Counted from the stretch's first letter, positions 34,654-45,916 are shown. The stretch is 64,000 bases of DNA from Inia geoffrensis (GCA_036417435.1 CM070899.1:148690237-148754236); one strand, 5' to 3'. A program made the numbers and translations. The notes: generated by a model not told the origin, from the sequence alone.

Positions 34654-35473
34654 CTTGTCTGTCTTTCTGTGAATTTGGTTTTTGTTCCACAGGCTGCAGA
34701 ATTGTAGTTCTTCGTGATTCTGCTGTCTGCCCTCTGGTGGATGAGGCTATAAGAGGGTTATGGAAGTTTCCTGATGGGAGGGATTGGTGGTGGGTAAAAA
34801 TGGCTGTTGCTCTGGTGGGCAGAGCTCAGTAAAACTTTAATCTGCTTGTTTGGTGATGGGTGGGACTGGGTTCCCTCCCTGTTGGTTGTTTGTCCTGAGG
34901 GAACCCAACACTGGAGCCTAGCCAGGCTCTTTGGTGGAGCTAATGGCAGACTCTGGCCGGAGACCCTCCAGCACTAACAGGTAAGTCTGGTTCGGTCTCC
35001 TATGGGGTCACTGCTCCTTCCCCTGGGTCCATATGCACACACTACTTTGTGTGTGCCCTCCAAGAGTGGAGTCTCTGTTTCCCCCAGTCCTGTCGAAGTC
35101 CTGAAATCAAATCCCGCTAGCCTTCAAAGTCTGATTCTCTAGGAATTCCTCCTCCCATTGCCTGATCCCCAGGTTCGGAAACCTGACATGGGGCTCAGGA
35201 CCTTCACTCCAGTGGGTGGACTTCTGTGGTATAAGTGTTCTCCAGTTTGTGAGTCACCCACCCAGCAGTGATGGGATTTGATTATATTGTGATTGCGTCC
35301 TTCCTACCATCTCATTGTGGCTTCTCCTTTGTCTTTGCATGTGGGGTATCTTTTTTGGTGAGTTCCAGTGTCTTCCTGTCGATGATTTTTCAGCAGTTAG
35401 TTGTGATTCTGGTGTTCTTGAAAGAGGGTGTGAAAGCATGTCCTTCTACTCCGCCATCTTGAACCAGTCTCCC
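34654..35473 (-). promoter_or_regulatory. L1 5' UTR / internal promoter relic
   Basis: About 820 bp upstream of ORF1 on the minus strand, GC-richer than the ORFs. In active L1s this region drives transcription from its own first base. The 5' tip is complete, judged from the adjoining target-site duplication. Present activity is not shown. Confidence 0.8.
35451..35461 (-). promoter_or_regulatory. YY1-type site at the L1 5' tip
   Basis: CAAGATGGCGG on the minus strand, 12 bases inside the L1 5' end. The same motif occupies nearly the same position in human L1, where YY1 fixes the transcription start. Confidence 0.7.
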
Positions 35474-35487
35474 GGTTTTATTATTTT
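35474..35487. repeat. Target-site duplication, right copy
   Basis: GGTTTTATTATTTT, identical to 29681-29694. Confidence 0.9.
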
Positions 35488-35610
35488 GACATTTTACACA
35501 TAAGGAAACTGAGGTACAAAGTTTAAACAACTTGTTAAGTTTGCTGGTAAAGTAATAGAGCTGGTAATTGAATCCAGGTACACCAAGTCCAGAGCTCAAG
35601 TTTGAACTTG
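35488..35610 (-). mobile_element. MIR, right part, split by the L1
   Basis: GACATTTTACACATAAGGAA, ACTGAGGTACAAAGTTTAAA, then GAGCTGGTAATTGAATCCAG. With 29565-29694 this rebuilds one antisense MIR. Confidence 0.9.
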
Positions 35611-35649
35611 AGCTTCTTGAGATGGGTGCATTGAGTGAACAAAAATTCA

Positions 35650-36130
35650 CAACATAAAAGTTTCAGGTTATGTTTTACTTGGGGACTTTACTGAGGACTA
35701 TAGCCCAGGAGACAGCCTCTCAGAGAGCTCTGGAGAACTGCTCCAAAGAGATACGGGAAGAGCCAGGATATATAGGAGTTTTTGCCGAATAAGATTACTG
35801 CTAATCACAAAAAATACAGCTCAAGTTAATGATTTTAGTGCCTTTCTATGTATGGGAGGATGCAACAGTCTGGGCTTGTTAAAATTATTCCTTAGATATG
35901 CATCTTAACTATCTAGGGCCAGGATTCTCTTTTTCTCCATGCTGAATTCCTCTCAGGGTGAAGCACTGGGGGCAGCTGCAGTGGCTGATGGCTTGATGGC
36001 ACGCAACATTCTTCGTTTCCTGGAATGGCAGGCAGAAATTTTTGTCTGTGGGTGCAGTACCTCTCCATTCCTTCTTCCCTCTTGATTTCCAGCAGGTTCC
36101 ACCAAACAGAATAGTGAGGCTCCCCCTTGA
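35650..36130. mobile_element. Candidate endogenous-retrovirus / LTR-like repeat
   Basis: Phrases such as GACTATAGCCCAGGAGACAG, GCCAGGATATATAGGAGTTT and GATATGCATCTTAACTATCT, with TTTCCTGGAATGGCAGGCAG, resemble a cetartiodactyl ERV-type repeat as I recall it. No gag, pol or env sequence and no clear LTR ends are visible. Confidence 0.4.
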
Positions 36131-36149
36131 ATCCTTCCAGCCTGGTTAA

Positions 36150-36270
36150 CTGCAAGGTTCTGGTATCTTACAGACCTGGACTCCAATGCCAGCTCTTTCA
36201 TATGCAAGCTGTGTGATCCAGATAAATGACTTCTCCTCTCTGAGTCTTAATTTTTTCAACTGTTCCCTTT
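36150..36270 (+). mobile_element. MIR fragment
   Basis: TTACAGACCTGGACTCCAAT, GCAAGCTGTGTGATCCAGAT, then TCTGAGTCTTAATTTTTTCA. Confidence 0.8.
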
Positions 36271-36274
36271 TCTT

Positions 36275-36925
36275 TTTTCTGGCACCACTTTTGACACCAA
36301 ATTGGCATCCAACAAGTCCCTTCAATTCTGACACTGACTGCTTGGAGTTAGTGCAGACGTCACAGAGTTAAGGACTGCTTCTACTTCAAACACCAGTCAC
36401 AAGTCCTGGGGACCACCTATACCTCTGATGAAGGTTCCCATAACACCCTCCTCAACTTCTATAATTTGCTAAAACAACTCACAGAACTCAGGAAAACCCT
36501 TTACTTACAGTTACCAGTTTATTATAAAATATACAACTCAGGAATAGCCAAATGGCGGAGATGCATAGGGCAAGGTTTGGGGGTGAGGGAGGGAAGGGTG
36601 GCACAAAGATTTCAATCCTCTGCTCTGGGATGTTACCTTCCCAGCACTTCAACGTGTTCACTAACCCAGACCTCCAAAATTTGTCTTTTCAGGGTTTTAT
36701 GGAGGTTTCATTCATCCCCAGAGGTCAAGATGTACACTGAAAGTTCCAAATCTCTATTCATGGCTTGGTCCTTCTAGCGTCCAGTACCCCCATCCTGAAG
36801 CTACCAAGACATCCCAGCCAGGAGTCAGCTCATTAACAAACCAAAGACACTTTATCATTCTGGAAATTCCAGAGCTTTAAGAGCACAGTGTCAAGAACCA
36901 GGAACAAGGACCAAACGTGTAATTT
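36275..36925. mobile_element. Ancient LTR-type repeat, family unassigned
   Basis: ACCAGTTTATTATAAAATAT, ACAACTCAGGAATAGCCAAA, GGGTTTTATGGAGGTTTCAT, CTGAAAGTTCCAAATCTCTA and CCATCCTGAAGCTACCAAG resemble a dispersed mammalian ERV LTR. No internal retroviral sequence adjoins it. Termini and strand are unresolved. Confidence 0.55.
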
Positions 36926-37334
36926 TGTTTTTAATGTTAGCACAGTTGCAAAAGAGACAAAAGAGTATCCATCTTATGGATTTAAATTAGGTAGACTGAT
37001 ATATAATTGATGCCTTTGGTACACTGAAAGCCTTTAAACAATTGGAATCATCCCTATTTTTCCTCAAGTGGTCCCAAGGGCTGTCCCTTTTCTTCACTTT
37101 CCCTGTTGGACATGTTTTAGTGACTTATTTGAGAATCTTTAGTACATTGAACATGACATGTTCAAATAGCCTGTGATTCCTTGTCAAAGGTAATATGTCT
37201 CTCAAGCAGGAAAATCAAAATAGTTGTAAGCTTTTATTGAGCATTTATTGCATGGATCTTACTGTAGATATCAAGAGGTTCAAAATCAAAGGCACTTTGG
37301 TAAGTTCGCTTTCCATCACCCACCCATACAGAGA
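36926..37334. other. Unassigned non-coding sequence
   Basis: Nothing recognised except a 19-nt palindrome (TTGAACATG, A, CATGTTCAA) at 37147-37165. Confidence 0.5.
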
Positions 37335-37703
37335 GTTGCAAGAGACTCAATGTTTGTATCCCCCCCATAAATTCATATGCTAAAATCCTAACTCTCTATG
37401 TAATAGTATTAGGAAAATGGGCCTTCGGGAGGTAATTAGGTCATGAGGGTGGAGACCTCATGAAAAGGATTAGTGCCCTTATAAAAAGCACCCCAGAGAA
37501 CACTCTCACCCTCTTTGAGCCATGTGAGGATGCAAGGAGAAGTCGGCAGCCTGCAACGTGGAAGGAGGTCCTCACCACAAGCTAATCATGCTTGCATCCT
37601 GATCTTGAACTCCCAGCCTCCAGAACTGGGAAATACATTTCTGTTGTTTATAAGCCACCCTGTCTGTGGTTCTTGTTATAGCAGCCTGAACTGATTAAGG
37701 CAC
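37335..37703 (+). mobile_element. MaLR solo LTR, MLT1 type
   Basis: Same architecture as the LTR at 10946: TAAATTCATATGCTAAAATC, CCTTCGGGAGGTAATTAGGT, CATGAGGGTGGAGACCTCAT, GTGCCCTTATAAAAAG, GCCATGTGAGGATGC, CTCCAGAACTGGGAAATAC and TATAGCAGCCTGAACTGATT. No retroviral interior. Confidence 0.9.
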
Positions 37704-37799
37704 TAGATGATCTCCAGTTCACCACCACATTCCATTGAAAACACATCCCTATTATTCATGTTCTAACTTCTATCTGTAATGCCATCCACACCCTATTAT

Positions 37800-38100
37800 C
37801 TGTCTGTGGAAATACCCATTACTGGTTAAGTGCCAGTTCCAACGTCACCTCCTCTGGGATGGCTAACTCTCAAGGACGGTCCCCTCAGCAGAATTTGTCA
37901 TTGTTTTCTACATGATCATGCAGCACCTTGATCCTCTCTGGCATCAATTATTTGAGGATTAGTGTGCAAGCTTTACAGAGCTTCTGGACTGAAAGTTCCT
38001 GGAAGACAACTGCATCATCCCAGTCATTTTCCAAGTAACCCACTCTTCTGCACAGAATGGGCTGGGAATGGATGTTCATTGCATTAAATAGTTTCAAATC
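37800..38100 (+). mobile_element. L2 3' remnant
   Basis: CAACGTCACCTCCTCTGGGA, GAATTTGTCATTGTTTTCTA, GACTGAAAGTTCCTGGAAGA, then GGATGTTCATTGCATTAAAT follow the L2 3' end. Confidence 0.75.
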
Positions 38101-38954
38101 TAATCAAGCATGACCAGTTATGATCAACTGTAGTTACAAACTCCTCCTGCAGGCTTCACCCGGCTACTGCCAGAGTCAGTATTGACCAGGAAGGCCGCCC
38201 TGAGGTACTTCACCCCTCCAAAAATTGAAGTCTCCTATTGGTTCAGCTGCTGAGTCCCATTACTAAGATCAGAGCAGCTGTTAGAAATATCCCTTGGCCT
38301 TGAAAGTTAAAATTGCGTCACTGTTTTGCTTGGAAGAACAGCAAATAATATTAGATTGTCTCTGAGGGAACAAATATTTCATCATCTTAGTTCTATCCCT
38401 CTAGTACCCTGAATGTCCTTGTATTTTGGATTCAACTTATTTTCATTTTCTGGCTTTCTGTTCCATTGTGTCTCTCCACCTCTCTACCTTTATCTCTCTC
38501 TTCTTCCTTCTCTGATTTCCTGCCTCTGTTTCCCTGCCTTTCCTTTCTTGCCTCTGTCTCTCTTCATTCCCCCCTCTTCCAGGATGCTGAATGAAAAATA
38601 GCAAAACCTTGATCTTTGACCCTTTCTTTTTCTAGAGTCTATCAATTCTCTTGAGACGTTCTTTCTTCCGTTATGCTAATATAATTGATTGGAGTCCAGG
38701 GTTGATTTTTGGTTTTTTTTTATCAATCACATTCCAGCTGGGCCTTGTAATGTTATACCTCTGCCTGCTTGATTGGACTTGGGTGATTCCCAAATCTCTG
38801 CAGCCACACAGACATGCAGACCATTTGAGGAGAGCTTAATTCCACAGATGGTTAATCTCATTTTTTATGTGTTGATTTTTTCCTAGTTTCTCTTGCAGAG
38901 GGTAATTTATTTCTAAGTTCCAGGAGCACTTTATTGTAACCTCTCATTTACCGA
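38101..38954. other. Unassigned sequence with a polypyrimidine tract
   Basis: 38440-38582 is C/T-rich and ends CCCTCTTCCAG, which looks like a splice acceptor, but no plausible exon follows. No dispersed repeat recognised. Confidence 0.5.
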
Positions 38955-39185
38955 CTATAATAATAATAATAACCATCATTTATTGGGTCCTTATTATGCA
39001 TCAGTCATAGTGTTAAGTGCTTTGTGTAAGTTCACTGATTTAATTTCCACAATAACCCTAAGAGATGTAGGTTTGGTTTGTTTTTTAAATTAAAAAAAAT
39101 TTTTTTTTGCCTAACTTTACAGATGAGAAAACCAAGGCCTAGAGAGATTAATGAAATTTCCAAAGATCCTAATAGGAACTTGACT
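38955..39185 (-). mobile_element. MIR remnant, antisense, with a low-complexity insert
   Basis: TTGGGTCCTTATTATGCATC, CACAATAACCCTAAGAGATG, then AGATGAGAAAACCAAGGCCT. A T/A-rich insert of about 40 bp at 39073-39112 interrupts it. Confidence 0.85.
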
Positions 39186-39974
39186 CTTTTTTTTTCCCTT
39201 TCTGCCCTTATCCTTTTGAGCATATTGGACTGGATAGCGCTTGCCTCAAAGGCAAGTCCTATAGCCAGAAAAGGTTCCATGATCTTCCCACCCAAAGCTC
39301 TATCCAGTCCCAGCTATTTCTCCTCCATTGTCCCAGGACAGGTAGACATCATCACAGCTTCAGACGTACCCTGCTCAAGTTATAACAAAACTGTGTTCAT
39401 AAAGAGAGACACATTTTTGTAAAGCAGTTTAGATTAACTCCCAACCAAATGATACCAATAATACATTCAAAAGGAGTACAGAGGATGTTCAGATGGCAAA
39501 AGGTTGGGGCATCCGATGCCACTGTCACATAGGAGATGCACCCTGAAGAAAGAATATAATCCCCATAGAGAAGAGTTAGAAGGATGGGAAATGGCCTGAG
39601 CCCAGTTTCAGAGGCAGGAATGCACCTGCCACCACTGGGGACACATGAGAACAGTGTTTTCATAGAAGAATCAGGAGAAGATACTATTTGAAGAATGTGA
39701 TGTTACATTATAAAGGTGCCTGGAATGTCAAGATGAGAAATCTGGTATGCAGCATCTGTATCCAGAAGTTCATTTCCCACCAATAGGATTTTCACATATG
39801 AAGAGTCCAGAGATTAAAATATGTTCCAGTATCAGGGATCAGGGAGCCTCAGGCATGGTTTACAGTTCATCTAATATCACTTAGAGGCCATTCTTATAAG
39901 GTGAAGAGAAAGGCAATACTTTTCCTGAAAATTTCCTAAACACTAAAAATTAAAGGTATATTATTCTATTCAAA
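39186..39974. other. Unassigned non-coding sequence
   Basis: No gene or repeat recognised. The 114-codon frame at 39078-39422 starts inside the MIR, so is not a gene. Confidence 0.5.
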
Positions 39975-39988
39975 AATAATGTGTATTT

Positions 39989-40208
39989 GGGCTTCCCTGG
40001 TGGCGCAGTGGTTGAGAGTTCACCTGCCGATGCGGGGGACGTGGGTTTGTGCCCCCGTCCAGGAGGATCCCACATGCCGTGGAGCGGCTGGGCCCGTGAG
40101 CCATGGCTGCTGAGCCTGCACGTCCGGAGCCTGTGCTCCGCAGCGGGAGAGGCCACAGCAGTGAGAGGCCCGCGTATCGCAAAAAATAATAATAATAATA
40201 ATAGTAAT
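39989..40208 (+). mobile_element. CHR-type SINE, full length, with (AAT)n tail
   Basis: Begins GGGCTTCCCTGGTGGCGCAG and ends in a short A-run that has become an AAT microsatellite. Flanking 13-nt duplications (AATAATGTGTATT at 39975-39987, AATAATATGTATT at 40209-40221) differ at one position. Confidence 0.97.
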
Positions 40209-40429
40209 AATAATATGTATTCAATTTTCTAAGCCTGAAGCAGTATTCACCAGCACATATGACCATGCACAAGCCAATCAATCATTTCTTATTTTTTCAA
40301 CCATGATGTTTTAGTAGTAAATACCTGTTGGATCAGCAAATTAATTTATCTTATATTAGACAGCAAACTACATGAAGGTGAAGGACATTTCTCAAATGTT
40401 GGCACTTACAAACAGTTCCATGCTACTAC

Positions 40430-40670
40430 CAAAGTGTCCTTTCTAGTCTGCAAGGAATTAACCATGTCCCTCCCCAACTTAAAATTCTCCAGTGAGTTGA
40501 CCCAGGTGTAGGGTCCAAGCTCCACAACATGAAACACACACCTTTCCATAGCTGACTACAATCAACCTTGAACCCAAAAGGCCAGCTCTGTTCATTCTTT
40601 GCAATTCATCCCATCTCTATAGATTTGCATATGCCATAAATTCTGCCCAGAAATACCCTCTCCTGAAAGT
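40430..40670 (+). mobile_element. L2 remnant (C-terminal ORF region)
   Basis: CATGTCCCTCCCCAACTTAA, AATTCTCCAGTGAGTTGACC and GGTCCAAGCTCCACAACATG match the L2 'HVTPLLKTLQWLP' coding region, decayed. Confidence 0.72.
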
Positions 40671-40734
40671 GTGTAGCAGAGTTTCAAAAATAATTCAGTA
40701 ATTTATTTAAAGTTTATATAACTTTTGTACTTTA

Positions 40735-40965
40735 TTACATTTATTAATCATTTATTTTTTGCCCAGCACTGGGTTTGTATAAGCCTCAAAAGAGTTTGTT
40801 AAGGGAGCTATTATAAGTATCCCCATTTTATAGATAAGAAAACTGAGATCTAAAGTTCTTAAGATACCTTCTCAGAAGCAAAATCCACGAAGTACGGAAT
40901 CAGAATTGGAACCTGGGTTCCTGTGTGTGCTCTCAAATTCTAAACCACGTCACCTGTTGTACAGA
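40735..40965 (-). mobile_element. MIR remnant, antisense
   Basis: Near full length: TATAAGTATCCCCATTTTAT, AGATAAGAAAACTGAGATCT, GAATTGGAACCTGGGTTCCT, then CTCAAATTCTAAACCACG. Confidence 0.92.
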
Positions 40966-41489
40966 CATGGGAGGCCCCTGGGAGAGTGTCTGGGCATAAA
41001 ACACAAACACCATCTTGCTGCAAAATGCAGACATCACCACTGCCTGAGGACCTATAATAAAAAATAACATATGTCCAGGAAGATGAGTCCAGAAAATATC
41101 TCTCCTTAGGGAAGGAGCAGTTGCATTTTCTCACCTGAAAAATCCATTCTCAGAGGTGTCTGTTGCGTTTATTTGGTAGATTCTGATCCAAGTGTGGCCT
41201 CTCAATGCCCACTAGGTCTTGCTGAATGTTGGGCCCGTTACCTGACCTGAGGTAGGCTCATAGATTTCCTTTCCTCCTTCCTGTCTCCTGGAGACAGCTC
41301 TATTCATACAGTAGTATGCCTCTTCTCTTCCTGCCTCAGTGTTTTAAATGGGGATGTCAATATCACTGCACAAAGACTCATGGGTCACCAGGGAATTGGC
41401 AATTCCAACTGTAATGGGCCCTGAGGGGACTGAATAGCTAGGGTGTGATATACTAAAGGGAAAAAAATGGAGCCTAGAGTGAAATCACT
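40966..41489. other. Unassigned non-coding sequence
   Basis: Nothing recognised. Confidence 0.45.
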
Positions 41490-41800
41490 GTTTACAGCAG
41501 TATTTCCAAAAATGTGCTCCACAGGATAGACTCCTGTGAGGTGCTCGTGATAAAATGTTTGCAATTGCTAAACCCTGTGTTTTATTAGTTTTGTAAATAC
41601 TACTCACTACATCCCTATCACTGAACACTTGAATACTGAAGGCTCTGAGAAGTCCTGCAAGGTGGACCTTAACCCAAATTTCTGAATTCATTTTGGCACA
41701 GAACATGTCTTTCCTCACCTTTGATTTGTATGAGATCTATTATTAACACACAGAATTAGCATTTCATGAATCACAGTTTGGGGAACATTGATTTAAAGCA
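41490..41800. mobile_element. hAT-Charlie-like MITE
   Basis: Degenerate terminal inverted repeats: CAGTATTTCCAAAAATGTG at 41498-41516 pairs imperfectly with CACAGTTTGGGGAACATTG at 41772-41790. About 290 bp, non-coding, typical of non-autonomous hAT elements. Subfamily not assigned. Confidence 0.6.
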
Positions 41801-42059
41801 CCTACTTTAATTGCCTATTTTTAGACTGTCAGGGGAAGTCTAAAATTGTACATCTGGGGAGAGGGAAATGTTCAATTCACAAGGCCTTTTTAGTCATAAA
41901 ATGGTTATTAGATCAACTGGCTCTTTCTTTTTCATCTTTTCTTAAATTGCATGCAATCCAAGCAGCTACCAGCACTAGCAGCCCTCAGACAGGGAGAAGT
42001 AAGAATGTGTCCCAAACTCATCTCTGGCTACCATCTTTCTTCTTATAAGAAAGTTTCCT

Positions 42060-42265
42060 TGTTGATGCTTCAACTATATCCCTTCGTCTCACTAGTTTAA
42101 TTCAAGTCATTGCACTAGGACTACTGCAACAATCACTTAACTAGTTTATCTGCTCTCAGTTTCACCCCACTCCAATCCAAATGGAATGTACATCACAGAC
42201 TTCTTTGTTTTCCTAAAACACTACTCTGATCAAAGACGCCAACAAGGATCAGGTTCGCTTACTGT
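42060..42265 (+). mobile_element. L2 remnant (C-terminal ORF region)
   Basis: GGACTACTGCAACAATCACT (decayed 'DYCNSLL' codons), TCAGTTTCACCCCACTCCAA, then CACTACTCTGATCAAAG. Confidence 0.78.
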
Positions 42266-42374
42266 TCAACCACTTTCTGTTTCTTGGCCTGCTAACTGTG
42301 TTGCCTTCTTATGGTTACAGTGTAGCTGCTACAGCTCCAGGCATCCATAATCTTGAAGAAAAGTTGTTTCCTCC

Positions 42375-42748
42375 TTGTTATTAGTTGAATTGTGCCCCTT
42401 CAGAATTTTTATGTTGAAGTCCTAATCCCCATTACCTCACAGTGTGACCTTATTTAGAGATAGAGTAATTACCATTTGTCCTAATATGACTGATGTCCTC
42501 ATAAAAAGAGGAAATTTAGAGACAGAGACATACATACAGGGAGAATATTAAGTGATCCTGAAGATGACCATCTAAAAAGCTAAGGAGAGACGCTTACGAG
42601 AGATCCTTTGCATCCTTCAGAAGGAGCCAAACTTGCCACCACTTTGATTTCAGACTTCTAACCTCCAGAACTGCAAAACAATACATTTCTGTTGTTTAAA
42701 CCACCCAGTTTGTGCTGCTTTGTTACAGCAGCCCTAACAAACTAATCC
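42375..42748 (+). mobile_element. MaLR-like solo LTR
   Basis: TTGAATTGTGCCCCTTCAGA, TTGAAGTCCTAATCCCCATT, GACCTTATTTAGAGATAGAG, GATGTCCTCATAAAAAGAGG, CTCCAGAACTGCAAAACAAT and TTACAGCAGCCCTAACAAAC. Layout is as in MaLR LTRs but the subfamily differs from the two MLT1-type copies. Confidence 0.7.
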
Positions 42749-43009
42749 ATTCCCTTTTCTTATTAGCTCTGAAAATCTATCCCCGAAGTCCCTTAGAAGC
42801 TTTCTCCCTATTGCATTGATTGAATCATGAATCCATGCTTAAATCAATTAGTGGGAAGGGGAAATCACATGATTCAATTAAACAAATCATTATCCATCCC
42901 TGGGACTGGAAAAGGAGTCACCTTCCCTTAGCATATAGGACAATGAACTCCTGAAAAAGAGCTGCATCAACATGACCCAGGACAGAGGAATGTCTATTGA
43001 AGGGGTAAT

Positions 43010-43110
43010 CACGTCCATCAGGTACCAGACACTGTGCAAGACACTGGACACTGGGACTTTAAAGATAAATAAAGAAGGATCCCTCTTCTCTGAGTTCTCA
43101 GAAAATATCA
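43010..43110. mobile_element. Ancient repeat fragment of the 'cactgtgctaggcactg' type
   Basis: TACCAGACACTGTGCAAGAC, ACTGGACACTGGGACTTTAA, AGATAAATAAAGAAGGATCC. A common old mammalian repeat motif. I cannot name the family, and related fragments lie at 55770 and 57020. Confidence 0.5.
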
Positions 43111-43129
43111 CTGAGATTATTAAGAAGCC

Positions 43130-43400
43130 AAGGAAGCGGGAAAAGAACTAGGAGAGACATGTATAATGAAAGCCAATGGAAGAGAGAGTTTCAGAAGGGA
43201 GGGAACCTGTCAGGTGCGGCAGACAGCACAGGTGACAGGAGGACTGGAAAGGAAATATTAGATTTTGCAATTAAGGCTTCAAGAATAATTTCAATGGAGA
43301 TTTGATGCAGACAATGTGCCTACTACAATAGATTGTTGAGCAAATGGGAGGCAAGGAATTAGGGCGACATTTTTTGAGTCATTCCTACCAATAAGTTGCA
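43130..43400 (-). mobile_element. L2 remnant (reverse-transcriptase region), antisense
   Basis: GAGAGAGTTTCAGAAGGGAG, a decayed antisense of the 'LSAAFDT' coding motif, CAATGGAGATTTGATGCAGA and GCAAATGGGAGGCAAGGAA follow the L2 antisense order. Confidence 0.65.
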
Positions 43401-44739
43401 GGTCACTTTGCAATAAAGGTACACTTACGGTGAAGAAAGTGTCAAAACAAGAAACAGCACTTGGGAAGATGTTGCTTTTGCTGCCACTGCTGCTACTGAG
43501 GTTTTTTAAATGGGAAATATGTTATAAGGTTTATGGGTAAAGAAAAGAATCCAGTGGCAGAGGATTGTGGACAATATATTTTAGGTCCCATCCCTAAGAA
43601 GCAAAACTTTACTATTAATTCACACCACTAAGGGCAAGCACCTCTTTCCCATTCTTTGCATTTATTTCTTTGTAAAAGGAGCTCAGTTAGTGCCATAGCC
43701 CTGGCCTCTTGCCACTTCTTCCTTTATTCCATTTTAGCAGAGCTAGAATGCATGATCTGAATAGTCATTCTTGCTTCGTCAGTTTTTCCCTTCATTTTCC
43801 TCTTGAGAACACACCAACCCATGGAAATCAGGAGTTTTCCAGTGTCCATGTAGGTCCCTCATGTACAGGGATTGCTCTGCTTTGGAACTGTCTGTGATTC
43901 AGTAGATCTATCCTTCTGCTGTGGGTGTTGGCTTCATAGGCTGATGTAACTCATAAGAAACTGTCTTCTGACTTAGCCGCTACTGGTAATGAAGTGATCA
44001 CTGACCTCCATCTGTCTTACATCTTGCTTCCTTTCCTTCTTTCTTTCAATAGATTCTTTTTCATGGGCTTTCTCATTCCCATAAAGATACACATAGCCAG
44101 AGAGATTGAACATTCTTCTGGAAACCATCTTCTACAAAGAATAGCTCAGACAGCAATCTAGGTATCAAAACAAAACATCTAACATTGCTTTCCCCGTCCC
44201 ATAAATGTCTTTTAAGTCAGTTTATTTACTAACAGTACTGCTTCTATTTATCTGCATATATCTTTTCCAATACTTCAAATCTGAGCTGGGCTCTTGGTTG
44301 TCTTAAACAGATTAATAGGCACTATATAGACTAGACGGATTGATGGAAAAGATAAATACATCAATGATTTCAGACTTCCTGAAGAAAAGCAGCTGCAGTT
44401 AAGCATCATCAGCTTCTGACTCATGAAATCATGAATACATGTTCTTTCTAAGAACTCATCTCACTCAAGTTGGATTCTGCTATTTAGGTACTTACAGAAT
44501 TCATGCATATCTCTGCATGAGCCTTTTTAAAATTCCAGCCTACCCTCCAGCTTCCCAACCCTGAGTGCAGGCATTTACATTACTGGAACAACTGGAAGCT
44601 ACACATATTCCCAAAACAAATGGTTTTCCTAGGAAAATGTAGCCTAACCCTAACAAAGACTAAATCAAGACTTCTCAGTTTATCTCAGCTCAGGGACCAA
44701 TCTCTAGGGGATGTTCCAAGAAGCATCCTGATACTGATA
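43401..44739. other. Long unassigned stretch
   Basis: 1.3 kb with no recognised gene or repeat. Confidence 0.45.
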
Positions 44740-45334
44740 CCTCTGTATCAGTCAGGACTTGATCACAGAAGTGGAACCTCTGTGAGTGATGTAGAATACA
44801 GAGTTACTATAGGGGTTAGACCTTAACCTATGTGAAAGCTGGTAGAGGAGGCTGCACATCTGGAGTTGAGTCTAAGCTGAGACAGGTCAGCCAGCCCTGA
44901 GGTTGGAAAGGCAAGATGAATGTAGGCAAAAGCAAAGGCAAACTGGGACACTTGAAGATGAACTGGAATCCACATGGAAAACAAGAACTCATAAAAAAAT
45001 CCATAAGGACAACCTGGAATCAACATCTTTCTATTAGCACCTGAAACCTGGATTCTGTGGGTGACATGCAGGAGAAACTGGCCGTTTTTGCCCTGGAGTT
45101 GCAGGCACACTTGGTCAAGCACTTTGACAAGCTGAAGGAGACAAGCTGAAGTGGTTGGAACTCAGGAGCTGCTCCAGAACAACAAGGTGAGCCAATGGAC
45201 AAGACGCAATGTGCATGATCTGCTCCTGTGCCTAATGCTTTGTAACAACCTTCGAAGAATCACAAACATACTGTCTCATATCTACTTCCCAAATTTTTCT
45301 TGTGACTGTTAAGGGAAGAGGATCACGGGAAATA
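44740..45334. other. Possible unassigned ancient repeat
   Basis: Opens with GTATCAGTCAGGACTTGATC and ACAGAAGTGGAACCTCT, a phrase shared by dispersed mammalian repeats. Family and boundaries unknown. Minus frames at 44823-45122 and 45020-45202 have no domains. Confidence 0.35.
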
Positions 45335-45699
45335 ATTTTTGTTTCAATTACTATTGTTGCATGACAAATCACCCCAAATCTCAGTGTTTTAAAACAAGAA
45401 CAATTAGTTCCTTGTATCTCAATTTCTATGAGTCAGGGATTTTGGGAAGCACTTGGCTGGATGTTTCTGACTTGGGATCTTTCCTGCAGTTACAGTAAAA
45501 GAGTGGCTAGATTTGGAAAAGCAGGAATGGGGAACAGCAGGGGGCTGCAGTTTTAGGACCTCTCTGTGTGGCCTCTCGATGAGGGGGGGGGCTAGTTTTG
45601 GCCTCCTCATAACAGTTGGGCTGCTAGCAACTTCTACCCTGTTGTGTGGTTTGAAAGTCCATCGAGACTCAAGGGGAGGCGAATGAGGGTTCATCTCTT
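45335..45699 (+). mobile_element. Ancient repeat split by a SINE (left part)
   Basis: ACTATTGTTGCATGACAAAT, CACCCCAAATCTCAGTGTTT, TAAAACAAGAACAATTAGTT, then ACTCAAGGGGAGGCGAATGA match a common mammalian repeat ('ctattgctgcataacaaatt...'). It continues after the SINE at 45932-45960. An 8-to-9-G run is at about 45583-45592. Confidence 0.6.
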
Positions 45700-45916
45700 T
45701 TTATTTTATTTTATTATTTTTTTTGCGGTACACGGGCCTCTCACTGCTGTGGCCTCTCCCGTTGCGGAGCACAGGCTCCGGACGCACAGGCTCAGCGGCC
45801 ATGGCTCACGGGCCCAGCCGCTCCGCGGCATGTGGGATCTTCCCGGACCGGGGCACGAACCCGTGTCCCCTGCATCGGCAGGTGGACTCCCAACCACTGC
45901 GCCACCAGGGAAGCCC
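45700..45916 (-). mobile_element. CHR-type SINE, full length, with perfect 15-bp TSD
   Basis: Antisense SINE from a T-rich tail through TTTGCGGTACACGGGCCTCT to CACCAGGGAAGCCC. Flanked by GAGGGTTCATCTCTT at 45685-45699 and 45917-45931. Confidence 0.98.

Larger units (their letters stand above)
29695..35473 (-). mobile_element. Full-length LINE-1 (5.8 kb), inactive
   Basis: A complete L1 on the minus strand. Its 5' end begins GGGAGACTGGTTCAAGATGG at 35473. It is followed by a 5' UTR of about 0.8 kb, ORF1, ORF2, a short 3' UTR and an A-rich tail whose complement starts at 29695. A perfect 14-bp duplication bounds it and it splits a MIR. Both ORFs carry frameshifts and stops, and the reverse-transcriptase active site is altered, so it cannot retrotranspose itself. 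Its sequence similarity to other cetartiodactyl L1s indicates moderate age. Confidence 0.97.

Noticed and set aside
37147..37165. TTGAACATGACATGTTCAA palindrome as a steroid-receptor or p53 site
   Set aside because: The GAACA/TGTTC half-sites are 5 nt apart rather than the 3 nt of glucocorticoid elements, and the p53 consensus is not met.
38440..38585. Polypyrimidine tract ending CCCTCTTCCAG, like a splice acceptor
   Set aside because: The sequence that follows has early stops and no donor or coding signal I can support.
39989..40208. tRNA gene suggested by the A and B boxes of the SINEs
   Set aside because: The tRNA-like head is part of the SINE and lacks a full cloverleaf and tRNA 3' end.
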